A stretch of 64,000 bases of DNA from Brotonthovivens ammoniilytica (GCF_025566885.1 NZ_JAOQJQ010000001.1:62001-126000); one strand, 5' to 3'. Counted from the stretch's first letter, positions 43,678-53,280 are shown. Made by a program: numbers and translations. Notes: generated from the letters alone by a model not told the origin.

Positions 43678-45051
43678 ATGGAAACAAAGTTGTTGTTGTT
43701 TAAAATAACAAAAAATATATTCAGATATGCGATTTTGCTTTTATGTTATTTTCTATCTTTTGGGCTTTTAAGTAAAATTCCATTTTCAGACGGTGCTCTT
43801 TGGGTTGCCAGCCAAAAGAATTATATTGCAATCAGCATACTTTATTTAGCGATATTGTTTATTTTCTGGGTTCTGTTTGAAGCATATAATGTAGAACAGC
43901 GCCGCCTGATGGATTTAATTTATGGTCAGTTTTTCGGTTCTGTTTGTACAAATGTTTTTTTCTGTGTCCTCCTGGGGGCAGTGACCGATATGGAGATCAT
44001 ATCGATTATTTTGACTTTCGTGAAATTGCTGATAATTGAAGCCGGAATTGGTATTGTATGGGTAATCTGTTTTTTTAGTTTTTATATGAGATGTCAGTCT
44101 TGTAAGAATGCACTTTTTGTTTATGGAAACAGGGAAGATTGCGAAGAAACGATTCAGGTGAATAATAGTATTAACAGTTATTTTAAAGTAACGGAATTTG
44201 TACATTTTGATATAGGTATTGAAAAAATTGCTGTTAAAATATTGCAGTATAAAGCAGTTTATATTGGAGACATTCCCTATGAGGAAAGAAATCAATTAAT
44301 GAAGATTTGTTTGAAGAGCAGAATTGCATGTTACTGTGTTCCTAAAATTTCAGATATCTATATTCAAAATACAGATGTACTGCAGCTTCATGATAAAGTT
44401 TTACTAAAGTTTCGAGAGAATGGGATGACAGCGGAGAAACAGGTTGTTAAAAGAAGTATGGATATTATAGTGGCACTATTAATGCTTATTATAGCGTCAC
44501 CATTTATGCTAATCATCATGATTTGTATAAAGGCGGAAGATGGAGGGCCAGTTTTATATAAGCAGGATCGGGTAACAATAAATGGAAAGCCTTTTAAAAT
44601 GTTGAAATTCCGCAGTATGCATGTGGATGCTGAAAAAGATGGAGCCAGACTGGCTGCTAAAAATGACAGCCGTGTGACGAGAATAGGAAAACTAATTCGA
44701 AATATTCATTTTGACGAGCTTCCGCAATTAATAAATATATTAAAGGGTGATATGTCTGTGGTGGGGCCACGGCCTGAAAGAAAAGAATTTATCCAGGAGT
44801 ATTCCAAGGTTATTCCGGAATTTACAGAGCGGCTTAAAGTCAGAGGTGGATTAACCGGGTATGCACAGGTTTATGGAAAGTATAATACCGGACCGGAAGA
44901 AAAAGCAAAATATGATTTAATGTATATTTACAATTATTCACTGCGGCTGGATATAAAATTAATATTTTTAACTATTCGGATTTTGTTCCAGAAGGAGAAT
45001 ACGGAAGGAATAGATGAAGAACAGAGGAGTGCGGTGAGAAAACAGAATTAA
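43678..45051 (+). CDS. Polyprenyl-phosphate sugar-1-phosphate transferase (priming enzyme)
   Basis: A 457-residue protein of the bacterial sugar transferase (PF02397) type. Four or five TM helices at the N-terminus, a soluble middle domain and a catalytic C-terminus from about 255: KRSMDIIVALLMLI, KFRSMHVDAEKDG, HFDELPQLINILKGDMSVVGPRPE and RGGLTGYAQV. It starts repeat-unit or linker synthesis on undecaprenyl phosphate. DNA becomes clearly more AT-rich just after this gene. Confidence 0.92.
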   Translation: METKLLLFKITKNIFRYAILLLCYFLSFGLLSKIPFSDGALWVASQKNYIAISILYLAILFIFWVLFEAYNVEQRRLMDLIYGQFFGSVCTNVFFCVLLGAVTDMEIISIILTFVKLLIIEAGIGIVWVICFFSFYMRCQSCKNALFVYGNREDCEETIQVNNSINSYFKVTEFVHFDIGIEKIAVKILQYKAVYIGDIPYEERNQLMKICLKSRIACYCVPKISDIYIQNTDVLQLHDKVLLKFRENGMTAEKQVVKRSMDIIVALLMLIIASPFMLIIMICIKAEDGGPVLYKQDRVTINGKPFKMLKFRSMHVDAEKDGARLAAKNDSRVTRIGKLIRNIHFDELPQLINILKGDMSVVGPRPERKEFIQEYSKVIPEFTERLKVRGGLTGYAQVYGKYNTGPEEKAKYDLMYIYNYSLRLDIKLIFLTIRILFQKENTEGIDEEQRSAVRKQN

Positions 45052-45082
45052 AGTGATTTTTTGAAATGGAGGAATTTAAATT

Positions 45083-47620
45083 ATGGAGAATATTAAGAGA
45101 ATTGTAATTACAAGTGACTTGTTACGTCCTGTATGGATAAATGGGAAGGCTAAAAATAAAGAAACAGTAAGAATTAATAAATATTTTGATTTTTTATCAG
45201 GACAATTAAAAGAGGCTGTAAATGTTCCGGTTGAAAAAATATCGACAGAAAATAGTAAATTTAATTTTTTTGTATTCTATAGATTATGTAATGTGACATT
45301 TAAAAATACAAATAGCTGGTTAGAAATTTATGATTTAGATAGTATACCTAGAGATGCAATAAATTATTTTGGTAAATATTTTGATAATAGTTTTATTATA
45401 TGCCATGAAATGCCCCCTATATTTAAAAAAATTTGTGATAAATTAAATCTTTATTATATAGATATTAGGATACATCCAGTAAGGTTTTTAGATGATCATA
45501 TGTTTAGTATGGCCACTAATCATCCGCAAGTATTTCAACATTTAAAAAAATATTTAGTAAATGAAAAAGTATTTTATATTTATGCCAATTTATATAAAAC
45601 AACAGTTGATTTTTATGATTTAAATATTGATAAAAATTCTGCTTTAATAGTGGGGCAGACAAATGTAGATTCCGCATTATATGAGAATGGAAAGGTACAT
45701 ACAATATTTGAATATAAAAATCAAATTGAAAAACTTGGCAAAGAATACAAAACTGTATATTATAAACCGCACCCATTTAATGGAGATTTGAAAAAAGTTT
45801 ATGATTTTTTAAAGCAATTCCCGTTTATAAAAATAATTAATCAAAATATTTATTATCTTTTGGCAAATGAAAATATAAAAGCTGTCTATGCTATATCTTC
45901 TGGAGTTCTTACAGAAGCAAAATATTTTGAAAAAAAAGCTTATCCATTTTTTAAAACATATTTAGACTATACATATGATAAAAATAGTAATTATTCGCCA
46001 AATCTATATTTGACGATTATGAATGATTTTTATGAGCCTAATTTTTGGAATGATTTATTTACAGGTACGATTCCAACTAAAGATATTTGTGAAAGTTTTA
46101 ATATGCCCATTAGACCTAATAGAATGCGTGCCGCTTTAAATGATTATTGGGGAAATACAGTTTTGGATCCAGATGTAATTACTGTTAAAAAAGAAAAACA
46201 ATTTATATTGGATCAAGAAGATTACAGTACCCAGATTAAATATTTGCAAGAACAGGTAAGCATGTTAAGTAGTCAGATAAATATGATGAAAAACAATGTG
46301 ATTTTTGAGAAAAATATATTAAAAAGAATTGCAAAGAAATTGTTATTTTATTATTCAGAACATAATACATCGATTAATTCTTATGCGGTTATGAAAAAAA
46401 TGCGAAGAATGAGTCTGCTTTGTGGAGATAAATTTACCTCAGTAAAAAATATAAAATGTATTACTTATCGGCCAAAGGCTCCAAAAGGAGGAAGGGGAGG
46501 CGGTGGTGCTGTTCTCTCAGCAATGGAATCGATTATTCAATATAAATATAAAAATCTACCTATTAAATATGTCTATAGTGAAAAGGATGGTATATGGCAT
46601 ACTTTAAGAAATCGTTATTTTAACGAATTTACCTATCCAAATTATATTAATGAAAATTCAAACCTTATAATGCTTTGGGCTGCAATTGCATTTGTAATAG
46701 AAGAGACAAAAGATGATAGAGATACATTATATATTTGTCATGAGTATTCTACTGCTTTTGCGCTAGGATTAATGGGTAAGAAATATATTTTAGTTATTCA
46801 TACCCAGGGACCTCGAATTGAAGAGAAAACTAATCTTGGAGAACGAATGACAAATAAAGAAGAAAAAATTATTTCTAGTTGTGAAAGATATGCGTTAAAA
46901 CATGCACAAAAAGTATGTTTTCCAAGTATTGGAGGTCAAGAATACTTTTTTAATAGTAAATATTGTGTTACTGATAAGAGTGACATTAATTTAGGGGATA
47001 TATTGTATAATACTGTATATGCTCAAGTAAGCGAAGATAAGATACCAGAAATTTTAGAAGAAAGTGAAAAATGTAGTTTCCTTTCAGTGGGAACCTTAAC
47101 TTACGCAAAAGGTCAAGATAACGTATGTACTTTTTTAGAAACATTGTTAAAAAAGGATACAATAAACAAATATAGATGGATTTGTGTTGGAAGGGGGCCT
47201 TACGCTGAAGAGATTAATCAGAGAGCTAATAAATTAGCGGACATATGTGATAATTTTGAATATATATATATTGAAAAATGCTCATTTAGACAAGTTAAAT
47301 ATTTACAGAACATCTGTGATTATTATATTATGCTACATAGAATTTCTATTTTTGATCTTGCAACACTGGAAGCTATGCAGAATTCGAATGGCATCATACT
47401 TTCAAAAACAGGCGGAAACTTAGAATATAATTGTGAAAATAATGTGATATATTTAGAAGATAATAACTATACAAAATTGGCTGAAACAATTATGAATGAA
47501 GATAAAGAATATTGGAAGGCATTAAATCTGAAATGTTATAATAATTATTTCTCGAAAGTGCAATTTAAAAATCGTTATTATAAACAAATTGATTCTGTAA
47601 TTAAAGATTTAAAGATTTAA
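45083..47620 (+). CDS. Two-domain glycosyltransferase: candidate Kdo-type transferase plus GT4-like domain
   Basis: An 845-residue cytosolic protein. The N-terminal domain (1-about 370) has YYKPHPFNG (226-234) and ISSGVLTEAKYF (271-282), a pattern recalling retaining beta-Kdo/capsule transferases of the KpsC/WbbB kind; this is a tentative match. A coiled coil (about 380-405) links to a GT4-like C-terminal domain with glycine-rich GGRGGGGAVLSA (469-480), FLSVGTLTYAKGQ and CVGRGPYAEEI. The neighbouring Kdo synthesis genes support a Kdo donor. Very low GC suggests transfer. Confidence 0.65.
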   Translation: MENIKRIVITSDLLRPVWINGKAKNKETVRINKYFDFLSGQLKEAVNVPVEKISTENSKFNFFVFYRLCNVTFKNTNSWLEIYDLDSIPRDAINYFGKYFDNSFIICHEMPPIFKKICDKLNLYYIDIRIHPVRFLDDHMFSMATNHPQVFQHLKKYLVNEKVFYIYANLYKTTVDFYDLNIDKNSALIVGQTNVDSALYENGKVHTIFEYKNQIEKLGKEYKTVYYKPHPFNGDLKKVYDFLKQFPFIKIINQNIYYLLANENIKAVYAISSGVLTEAKYFEKKAYPFFKTYLDYTYDKNSNYSPNLYLTIMNDFYEPNFWNDLFTGTIPTKDICESFNMPIRPNRMRAALNDYWGNTVLDPDVITVKKEKQFILDQEDYSTQIKYLQEQVSMLSSQINMMKNNVIFEKNILKRIAKKLLFYYSEHNTSINSYAVMKKMRRMSLLCGDKFTSVKNIKCITYRPKAPKGGRGGGGAVLSAMESIIQYKYKNLPIKYVYSEKDGIWHTLRNRYFNEFTYPNYINENSNLIMLWAAIAFVIEETKDDRDTLYICHEYSTAFALGLMGKKYILVIHTQGPRIEEKTNLGERMTNKEEKIISSCERYALKHAQKVCFPSIGGQEYFFNSKYCVTDKSDINLGDILYNTVYAQVSEDKIPEILEESEKCSFLSVGTLTYAKGQDNVCTFLETLLKKDTINKYRWICVGRGPYAEEINQRANKLADICDNFEYIYIEKCSFRQVKYLQNICDYYIMLHRISIFDLATLEAMQNSNGIILSKTGGNLEYNCENNVIYLEDNNYTKLAETIMNEDKEYWKALNLKCYNNYFSKVQFKNRYYKQIDSVIKDLKI

Positions 47621-47644
47621 AGAAAGGAAAAAAATGTATAAAAA

Positions 47645-48265
47645 ATGAAATATATTATAATCATTCATAAAAATAATCGTGAATATATTGTGGATAGTTA
47701 CCCTAATTTAATAATTGAAACAGATGAAAATACAAAAGATAATATTATTCATATTTATGATACAGTTAAATTTCAAGAAAAATCACTATTTATGTTAAAA
47801 GGAATTCGGGGAAATTTTTATTTTATGCCAAATACAATTTTTGAAGGAGTTGAAATACGAACAGGCCCAGGTTGCTTTGAGCAAAATTTGATTGTTAAAA
47901 ATAACAATTATTTTGAAAAGAATTTTGAAATTGCATTAACTACAGATTTTAGTTCTTTGTTAATAGGAGCTAATTGTTATTTTAAGCGAAATGTAGAGAT
48001 ATGGGTTGGCGATGGACATGCAATTATAAATAAAACAAATATGCATGCGCTTAATTGCAATGAATGGAATTTGGAGATCTCCGATAAAGTTTTGATAGAG
48101 CATAATGTTGTTTTATTAAAAAAAGCGAAAATCGGGGGGGGGTCTGTTGTAAAGTCTAATTCTGTAATAACTAAAGATTTTTCTAATAGTAGTGAGGTTA
48201 TGCTAGAGGGAGTTCCGGCAAAAATAGTAAAAGAGAATATAGTTTGGATGAGAGGTAAAGAATAA
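47645..48265 (+). CDS. Hexapeptide-repeat (LbH) acyltransferase with G9 tract
   Basis: A 206-residue left-handed beta-helix acyltransferase. Seen are NCYFKRNVEIWVGDGHAII with the likely catalytic His, then IGGGSVVKSNSVITKDF and a GVPAKIVKENI ending. It is a paralogue of the first 213 residues of the next protein. A run of nine G (48134-48142) encodes GGG in an otherwise AT-rich gene; slippage there would shift the frame. Probable role is O-acetylation of a surface sugar. Confidence 0.8.
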   Translation: MKYIIIIHKNNREYIVDSYPNLIIETDENTKDNIIHIYDTVKFQEKSLFMLKGIRGNFYFMPNTIFEGVEIRTGPGCFEQNLIVKNNNYFEKNFEIALTTDFSSLLIGANCYFKRNVEIWVGDGHAIINKTNMHALNCNEWNLEISDKVLIEHNVVLLKKAKIGGGSVVKSNSVITKDFSNSSEVMLEGVPAKIVKENIVWMRGKE

Positions 48266-49696
48266 ATGGCTCATAAATATAAAATAATTTGGATAGAAAA
48301 TGGGAAAGAACGCGAGCTCAGTGCGGATGAAAAAATTGAAAATTTAAATATCATAACAAATGAAGTCACTAAAGATAATATTATAAAAATACATGCACCA
48401 GCTCGATTTTCTAAAGGAACAGTTATAGATTTGAGGGGTATCGCAACTGCTATTGAAATAAATAGTAGTAAATTTTCGTACAATTTTTCTATAATTACTT
48501 GTTTAAATGGTAAAAATATGAAAATACGGTTCGGGAAAGACATCTCTATGTGGAAAGATACATATTTCTTTTTAAATGATGATTATAGTGAGATTGATAT
48601 AGGTGATGGGTGTATGTTTTCAAAAAATGTTGCTATTTGGGCATCTGATGGACATGCAATAATTGATAAGAATACTGAAAAATTACTTAATAAATCTATT
48701 GGAAAAGTAAAAATAGGTGATCGTGTATGGATTGGGACCCATGTAACTATTAATAAAGATGTGCAAATAGGAAATGATTGTGTTATTGGTGAAGGAAGTG
48801 TTGTTTTTAATTCAATATCAGAAAGCAATTGCATAATTAGTGGAAACCCAGCTCATATCGTAAAGAGAAATGTTATCTGGAAACGCAATAGGCCACATGG
48901 ATGGGAATATCATAATTTTTCATCTAAAGAAAGTAAATTAATAAACGAAATAAAAGAAAGAAAGATTATTTCAGTCATTCCAGCAAGATATCAATCAAGT
49001 CGTTTTCCAGGTAAGCCCCTTGCTAAGATATGTGGCAAACCTATGATTCAATGGGTGTATGAGCAAGTAAAAAGCGTTAGGGAAATTTCTGATGTTTATG
49101 TGGCCACTGATGATCAAAGGATATATGATACAGTATTAGGATTTGGTGGAAAAGTCATTATGACAGGAGATTGTACTTGTGGCAGTGAGAGAGTATATCA
49201 AGCTTGTCAGTATCTTGAAGCAGATATAGTGTTAAATATCCAAGGGGATGAGCCGTTAATAAAAAAAGAAATGATCTTGGATTTAATTAGTGCCTTTAAT
49301 GATCCTGATGTATATATGGCTACATTGAAAAAGAGAATAGTACAACTTAATGATATCAATAATTCTAATATTGTAAAAGTTATAACAAATTCATCCGATA
49401 ATGCCATATATTTTTCTAGAAGTATAGTTCCATATAATAGAGATCAATTGGATGAGATATCTTATTATAAGCATGTTGGAGTGTATGGATATAAAAAAGA
49501 ATTTTTGGCTAAATTTGTGAAACTTCCAAAAACGAAATTGGAAATTTGTGAAAATTTAGAACAGTTAAGAGCTATAGAAAATGATTATAAAATACGTGTT
49601 ATTGAAACAGAACATGATAGTATTGGTGTAGACTTACCAGAACATATTAATATTGTGGAGAATGTAATAGAAAAAGAAAGGTTTAAAAATGAATGA
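48266..49696 (+). CDS. kdsB: LbH acyltransferase fused to CMP-Kdo synthetase (KdsB)
   Basis: A 476-residue fusion. Residues 1-about 213 are an LbH acyltransferase (WASDGHAIIDK, KIGDRVWIGTHVTINKDV, VIGEGSVVFNS). Residues 233-476 are a complete 3-deoxy-manno-octulosonate cytidylyltransferase: SVIPARYQSSRFPGKPL, YVATDD, CGSERVYQA, LNIQGDEPLI, IVKVITNSSDNAIYFSRS, HVGVYGYKKEFL and a C-terminal SIGVDLPEHI. It activates Kdo with CTP, and the extra domain may acetylate Kdo or a CMP-Kdo product (inference). The gene abuts the preceding stop and overlaps the next by 8 bases. Confidence 0.9.
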   Translation: MAHKYKIIWIENGKERELSADEKIENLNIITNEVTKDNIIKIHAPARFSKGTVIDLRGIATAIEINSSKFSYNFSIITCLNGKNMKIRFGKDISMWKDTYFFLNDDYSEIDIGDGCMFSKNVAIWASDGHAIIDKNTEKLLNKSIGKVKIGDRVWIGTHVTINKDVQIGNDCVIGEGSVVFNSISESNCIISGNPAHIVKRNVIWKRNRPHGWEYHNFSSKESKLINEIKERKIISVIPARYQSSRFPGKPLAKICGKPMIQWVYEQVKSVREISDVYVATDDQRIYDTVLGFGGKVIMTGDCTCGSERVYQACQYLEADIVLNIQGDEPLIKKEMILDLISAFNDPDVYMATLKKRIVQLNDINNSNIVKVITNSSDNAIYFSRSIVPYNRDQLDEISYYKHVGVYGYKKEFLAKFVKLPKTKLEICENLEQLRAIENDYKIRVIETEHDSIGVDLPEHINIVENVIEKERFKNE

Positions 49697-50189
49697 TTTA
49701 GGAAAAATTAAGCTAGTCGCAACAGATTGTGACGGAGTATTAACCGATGGAGGAATGTACTATACTGAACGTGGGGATATAATGAAAAAGTTTAATGTAA
49801 TTGATGGTATGGGGTTTATTCGATTAAAAGAAGCTGGTTTAAAGACTGCCATAATAACGGCAGAAAATAATCCTCTTTTAAAGAAAAGGGCTGAAAAATT
49901 GAAAGTGGATTATTTATATACTGGATCCAAAAATAAATTGAAAGTTCTAAAAGAACTTAGTAAGCTTTTAGAAATATCCATGGAAGAGATTGCTTACATT
50001 GGAGATGACTTTTTTGATATTCCAGCGATTCAATTGTGTGGTTTTGGTTGTGCGCCATGTAATGCTTTAGAAAAAGTATGTAATGTTGCAGATTATATAA
50101 CTATAAGAAAAGGTGGAGAAGGTGCATTTAGGGAAATGGCTGAACGAATTTTAGAAAGGAATCAAAATGTATATTCCGATAATCATTGA
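49689..50189 (+). CDS. kdsC: Kdo-8-phosphate phosphatase KdsC (HAD)
   Basis: A 166-residue HAD phosphatase without cap, of the KdsC type: ATDCDGVLTDGGMYYTERGD (motif I, about 11-30), IITAENNPLLKKRAEKL (motif II), YIGDDFFDIPA (motif III) and the C-terminal KGGEGAFREMAERIL. The same family also includes sialic-acid phosphate phosphatases, but the KdsA, KdsB and KdsD neighbours point to Kdo 8-phosphate. It overlaps kdsB by 8 bases and the next gene by 23. Confidence 0.9.
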   Translation: MNDLGKIKLVATDCDGVLTDGGMYYTERGDIMKKFNVIDGMGFIRLKEAGLKTAIITAENNPLLKKRAEKLKVDYLYTGSKNKLKVLKELSKLLEISMEEIAYIGDDFFDIPAIQLCGFGCAPCNALEKVCNVADYITIRKGGEGAFREMAERILERNQNVYSDNH

Positions 50190-51429
50190 TCCATGCTCAT
50201 TTTATGAATCTAGATATTTGTGGGAATATTTAAAGTATTTATATCATTGTTATAATAATAATTGGCCTATTATTTCTACCCAATATTTTATTAATTATAG
50301 GAAAAATATAATTGAAAGTAATGTATATGAGAAGGATTTTTATTCATTACATCAATATAGGTTATTAAGCGAAGAGGAAGAAAATAGTGTAGTTAGATGT
50401 TCACTGTCTAATGATATTTTTACTAATCTGGAGAGAAAATTAGGGTCTAAACTTGCAGTGAGGCTTTTCCTCTTAGAAAATAGGTATATGCCACTAGAAA
50501 AAGAAATTAAATATCTTTTAAGGAATTTAAAGAAGAAATTTAATCAGCGAATAGAGGGGATATTAAATTGGAATGCACATTTTGTTAGTATACGATATGT
50601 TGCTGAAAAAATGGGTATACCTGTAATTACTAATGAGTTCTGTCTTAGATTCCCTGAATATAGGCCAACAGCATATTTTTGTTATGATGAAATTTATACT
50701 TCAAAAGAAATTAAGGAAAGGTATAAAAATTTTGTTAAGCAATTGCCTGACTGTAAATTTAAGCTTTTTTCTAATAAGGAGTTGTTGGCTCTATTTTTAG
50801 CCCCTGAGAAATTAAATTTATTAGATATGTATGAAATATCTGCTAAATATGAAATGGGGATGGCAGGATGTCATCCTTTGATACCTACATTTTTTGTCAA
50901 GTCAAAGTATACTGATCTTGAATTATTGCAAGATCTCAGGTGTGTTTATCCGGAAAGTGATATCTTATTTAGAATGCATCCAGGTGATGAGCCATATCGT
51001 GCTACATATACGGCAAAAAATTTAGATGATTCTCTAAGTTCATCCGAATTTATATTGAAAAGTAATAGAATTGCGGCTCAAGGTTCTAATATTCTTTTAG
51101 AAGCAATGCTATGGGGGAAAAAAGTTTATACTCATGATATTTCTCCGTTTACTAATTGGTGTGAGACGAATTATTTTAATTTGGAAGGAAAAAATGTACC
51201 AATAGAGTTTTTGAATTTTGTATTACTAGCATATTTAGTACCATATGAATTGATTTGTGATGAAAAATACCTAAATTGGAGAAAGAGCAGGCCATCGGAA
51301 ATTAAGTTATTTATGTGTCATTTGAAATACTATTTGCAAAAAGATAATATTTATTTAAATTTATTGGATTTTGGTAAAAAGAATAGATATAAAATAATTT
51401 TAGAAAGAAGGAAAAATGGTGAAATTTAA
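50167..51429 (+). CDS. Putative capsule/Kdo-type glycosyltransferase
   Basis: A 420-residue soluble protein, not confidently assigned. The C-terminal half has FRMHPGDEPYRATY and SNRIAAQGSNILLEAMLWGKKVYTHDISPF, a pattern like the donor-binding part of KpsC/KpsS-type GT-B enzymes. It lies between kdsC and kdsA with overlaps of 23 and 14 bases, so it is probably tied to Kdo use. It starts at 50167, where AGAAAGGA is about 9 bases upstream. Confidence 0.5.
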   Translation: MYIPIIIDPCSFYESRYLWEYLKYLYHCYNNNWPIISTQYFINYRKNIIESNVYEKDFYSLHQYRLLSEEEENSVVRCSLSNDIFTNLERKLGSKLAVRLFLLENRYMPLEKEIKYLLRNLKKKFNQRIEGILNWNAHFVSIRYVAEKMGIPVITNEFCLRFPEYRPTAYFCYDEIYTSKEIKERYKNFVKQLPDCKFKLFSNKELLALFLAPEKLNLLDMYEISAKYEMGMAGCHPLIPTFFVKSKYTDLELLQDLRCVYPESDILFRMHPGDEPYRATYTAKNLDDSLSSSEFILKSNRIAAQGSNILLEAMLWGKKVYTHDISPFTNWCETNYFNLEGKNVPIEFLNFVLLAYLVPYELICDEKYLNWRKSRPSEIKLFMCHLKYYLQKDNIYLNLLDFGKKNRYKIILERRKNGEI

Positions 51430-52210
51430 AGTATTAGCAGGGCCATGTGTTATTGAATCAGAAGAAAGTGTCATGTATATCGCAGAAAACTTAAAGTCTA
51501 TAATGGATACCTATAATGTGGATTTTTATTTTAAGGCATCTTTTGATAAGGCCAATCGTAGTTCACTAAAATCATATAGGGGACCGGGTTTGGATGAAGG
51601 AATTAAAATCTTGGAAAAAGTTAAAAGTAAATATAATGTGAAGATTGTAACTGATATACATGAATCATGTCAGGCATCAAAAGTTGCATCAGTTGCAGAT
51701 ATTATACAAATTCCAGCATTTTTATGTAGACAAACTGATTTATTAGTTGCTGCTGCGAAAACAAATAAAATAATTAATGTGAAGAAGGCACAATTTTTGG
51801 CACCATGGGATATGAAAAATGTTATAGAGAAATTAAAAGGTGTTGGTTGTGATAATATTATGCTGTGTGAAAGAGGTACTACATTTGGCTATAATAGGTT
51901 GGTTGTGGACATGACTGGAATAGTAGAAATGAAAAAATTTGGTTACCCTGTTATATTTGATGCTACACATAGTGTACAAATGCCAGGAGGAAATGGTACA
52001 ACAACAGGCGGGAATAGAGAATATGTAGAATATCTTGCAAGGGCAGCTACTGCAGTAGGTGTTGATGGTGTTTTTGCTGAAGTACATCCTTATCCAGATA
52101 AAGCCTTATCTGATGGTCCTAATATGATAACTATTGAAAAGTTTGAAGAAGTTTTGAGTCAAATGCTAGAAATAAATGAAATTTTAGTTAGAAGAGAGAT
52201 CATAGTGTAA
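51416..52210 (+). CDS. kdsA: 3-deoxy-D-manno-octulosonate 8-phosphate synthase KdsA
   Basis: A 264-residue TIM-barrel synthase condensing PEP with arabinose 5-phosphate. The motifs are LAGPCVIESEES, KASFDKANRSS, TDIHESCQ, QIPAFLCRQTDLLVAAA, KKAQFLAPWDMKNV, LCERGTTFGYN and FDATHSVQMPGG. Cysteine in AGPC (residue 11) marks the metal-dependent class (as in Aquifex) rather than the E. coli type with Asn. It overlaps the upstream gene by 14 bases. Full length. Confidence 0.96.
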   Translation: MVKFKVLAGPCVIESEESVMYIAENLKSIMDTYNVDFYFKASFDKANRSSLKSYRGPGLDEGIKILEKVKSKYNVKIVTDIHESCQASKVASVADIIQIPAFLCRQTDLLVAAAKTNKIINVKKAQFLAPWDMKNVIEKLKGVGCDNIMLCERGTTFGYNRLVVDMTGIVEMKKFGYPVIFDATHSVQMPGGNGTTTGGNREYVEYLARAATAVGVDGVFAEVHPYPDKALSDGPNMITIEKFEEVLSQMLEINEILVRREIIV

Positions 52211-52311
52211 AAAATTATTTATAATGATAAATTGATATTTTTAACACTTTGTATAATCAGTCAAACGTACATATACTTATATTATTCTGAAACGACAGGA
52301 GGGAGAGTTGT

Positions 52312-53280
52312 ATGGATATTTTAAATGAGGTAAAAAAAATATTCAATATAGAAATAGAAGAATTACAAAAAGTAAGTAATTATTTGGACGATAATATAGT
52401 CAAAGTTATAGAGTTAATAAATCATTGTAGAGGAAAGATTATTTTGTGTGGAATGGGAAAGCCTGGACATATTGCGAGGAAAATTTCAGCTACAATGTCC
52501 AGTTTAGGTATACAATCGTATGTTTTACATCCAGCCGAAGCGTTACATGGGGATTTAGGGACATTGTCAAAAGAAGATATATTGATTTTAATAAGTAATA
52601 GTGGAGAGACATCAGAAATTTGTAATATTCTACCGAATATAAAGCTGATAAATATACCGATAGTATCTATAACTTCGCACTTGGATTCCACTTTAGCCCA
52701 GTATTCTGATTATGTGATAGCATTACCTATTTTTAAAGAAGCTTGTGCTTTGAGTTTGGCACCTACCTCTAGTACAACTGCAGCTTTAGTGCTTGGAGAT
52801 GCGATAGCTGTAGTTGTATCCGAATTAAGAAAATTTAAAAAAGAAGATTTTGCTTTGTTTCATCCTGCGGGGGCATTAGGGAGAAAATTGACTGTTAAAG
52901 TTAGTGATATAATGCACAAAAATGAAGAAAATCCTGTCGTAAATGCGGGGGTTAATTTAGGAGAAGCAATAATTAAAATGTGTGAATTTGGTTTAGGAGC
53001 GATAACAATTGTAGATGAAAACCAAAAGTTATTAGGATTGATTACAGATGGAGATTTAAAAAGATATATAGGAAAAAGGGAGGATGTCTACAAAGTTAAC
53101 GTTGAGGATGTTATGACAAGCCATCCCATTGTGACAGAAGAAAATATTTTGGCTATTAATGCATTAGCAATGATGGAAAATAGAGAAAAACAATTATCAG
53201 TTTTACCTGTGGTAAGAGAAGATCTGGTGGTTGTTGGATTAGTTAGAAATCATGATATAATTAAATTAGGAATATTTTAA
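52312..53280 (+). CDS. kdsD: Arabinose-5-phosphate isomerase KdsD
   Basis: A 322-residue protein with an N-terminal SIS domain (about 30-170: KIILCGMGKPGHIARKISATMSS, HPAEALHGDLG, ISNSGETSE, CALSLAPTSSTTAAL) and two CBS domains (about 205-322: VSDIMHK and VEDVMTSHPIV). It converts ribulose 5-phosphate to arabinose 5-phosphate, the KdsA substrate. GGAGGGAG is about 9 bases upstream. A 101-base AT-rich gap separates it from kdsA and could hold a promoter. Confidence 0.95.
   Translation: MDILNEVKKIFNIEIEELQKVSNYLDDNIVKVIELINHCRGKIILCGMGKPGHIARKISATMSSLGIQSYVLHPAEALHGDLGTLSKEDILILISNSGETSEICNILPNIKLINIPIVSITSHLDSTLAQYSDYVIALPIFKEACALSLAPTSSTTAALVLGDAIAVVVSELRKFKKEDFALFHPAGALGRKLTVKVSDIMHKNEENPVVNAGVNLGEAIIKMCEFGLGAITIVDENQKLLGLITDGDLKRYIGKREDVYKVNVEDVMTSHPIVTEENILAINALAMMENREKQLSVLPVVREDLVVVGLVRNHDIIKLGIF

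Noticed and set aside
49689..50189. KdsC-like gene as a sialic or nonulosonic acid phosphatase
   Set aside because: The family can act on such substrates, but KdsA, KdsB and KdsD next to it and no NeuB-like gene favour Kdo 8-phosphate.
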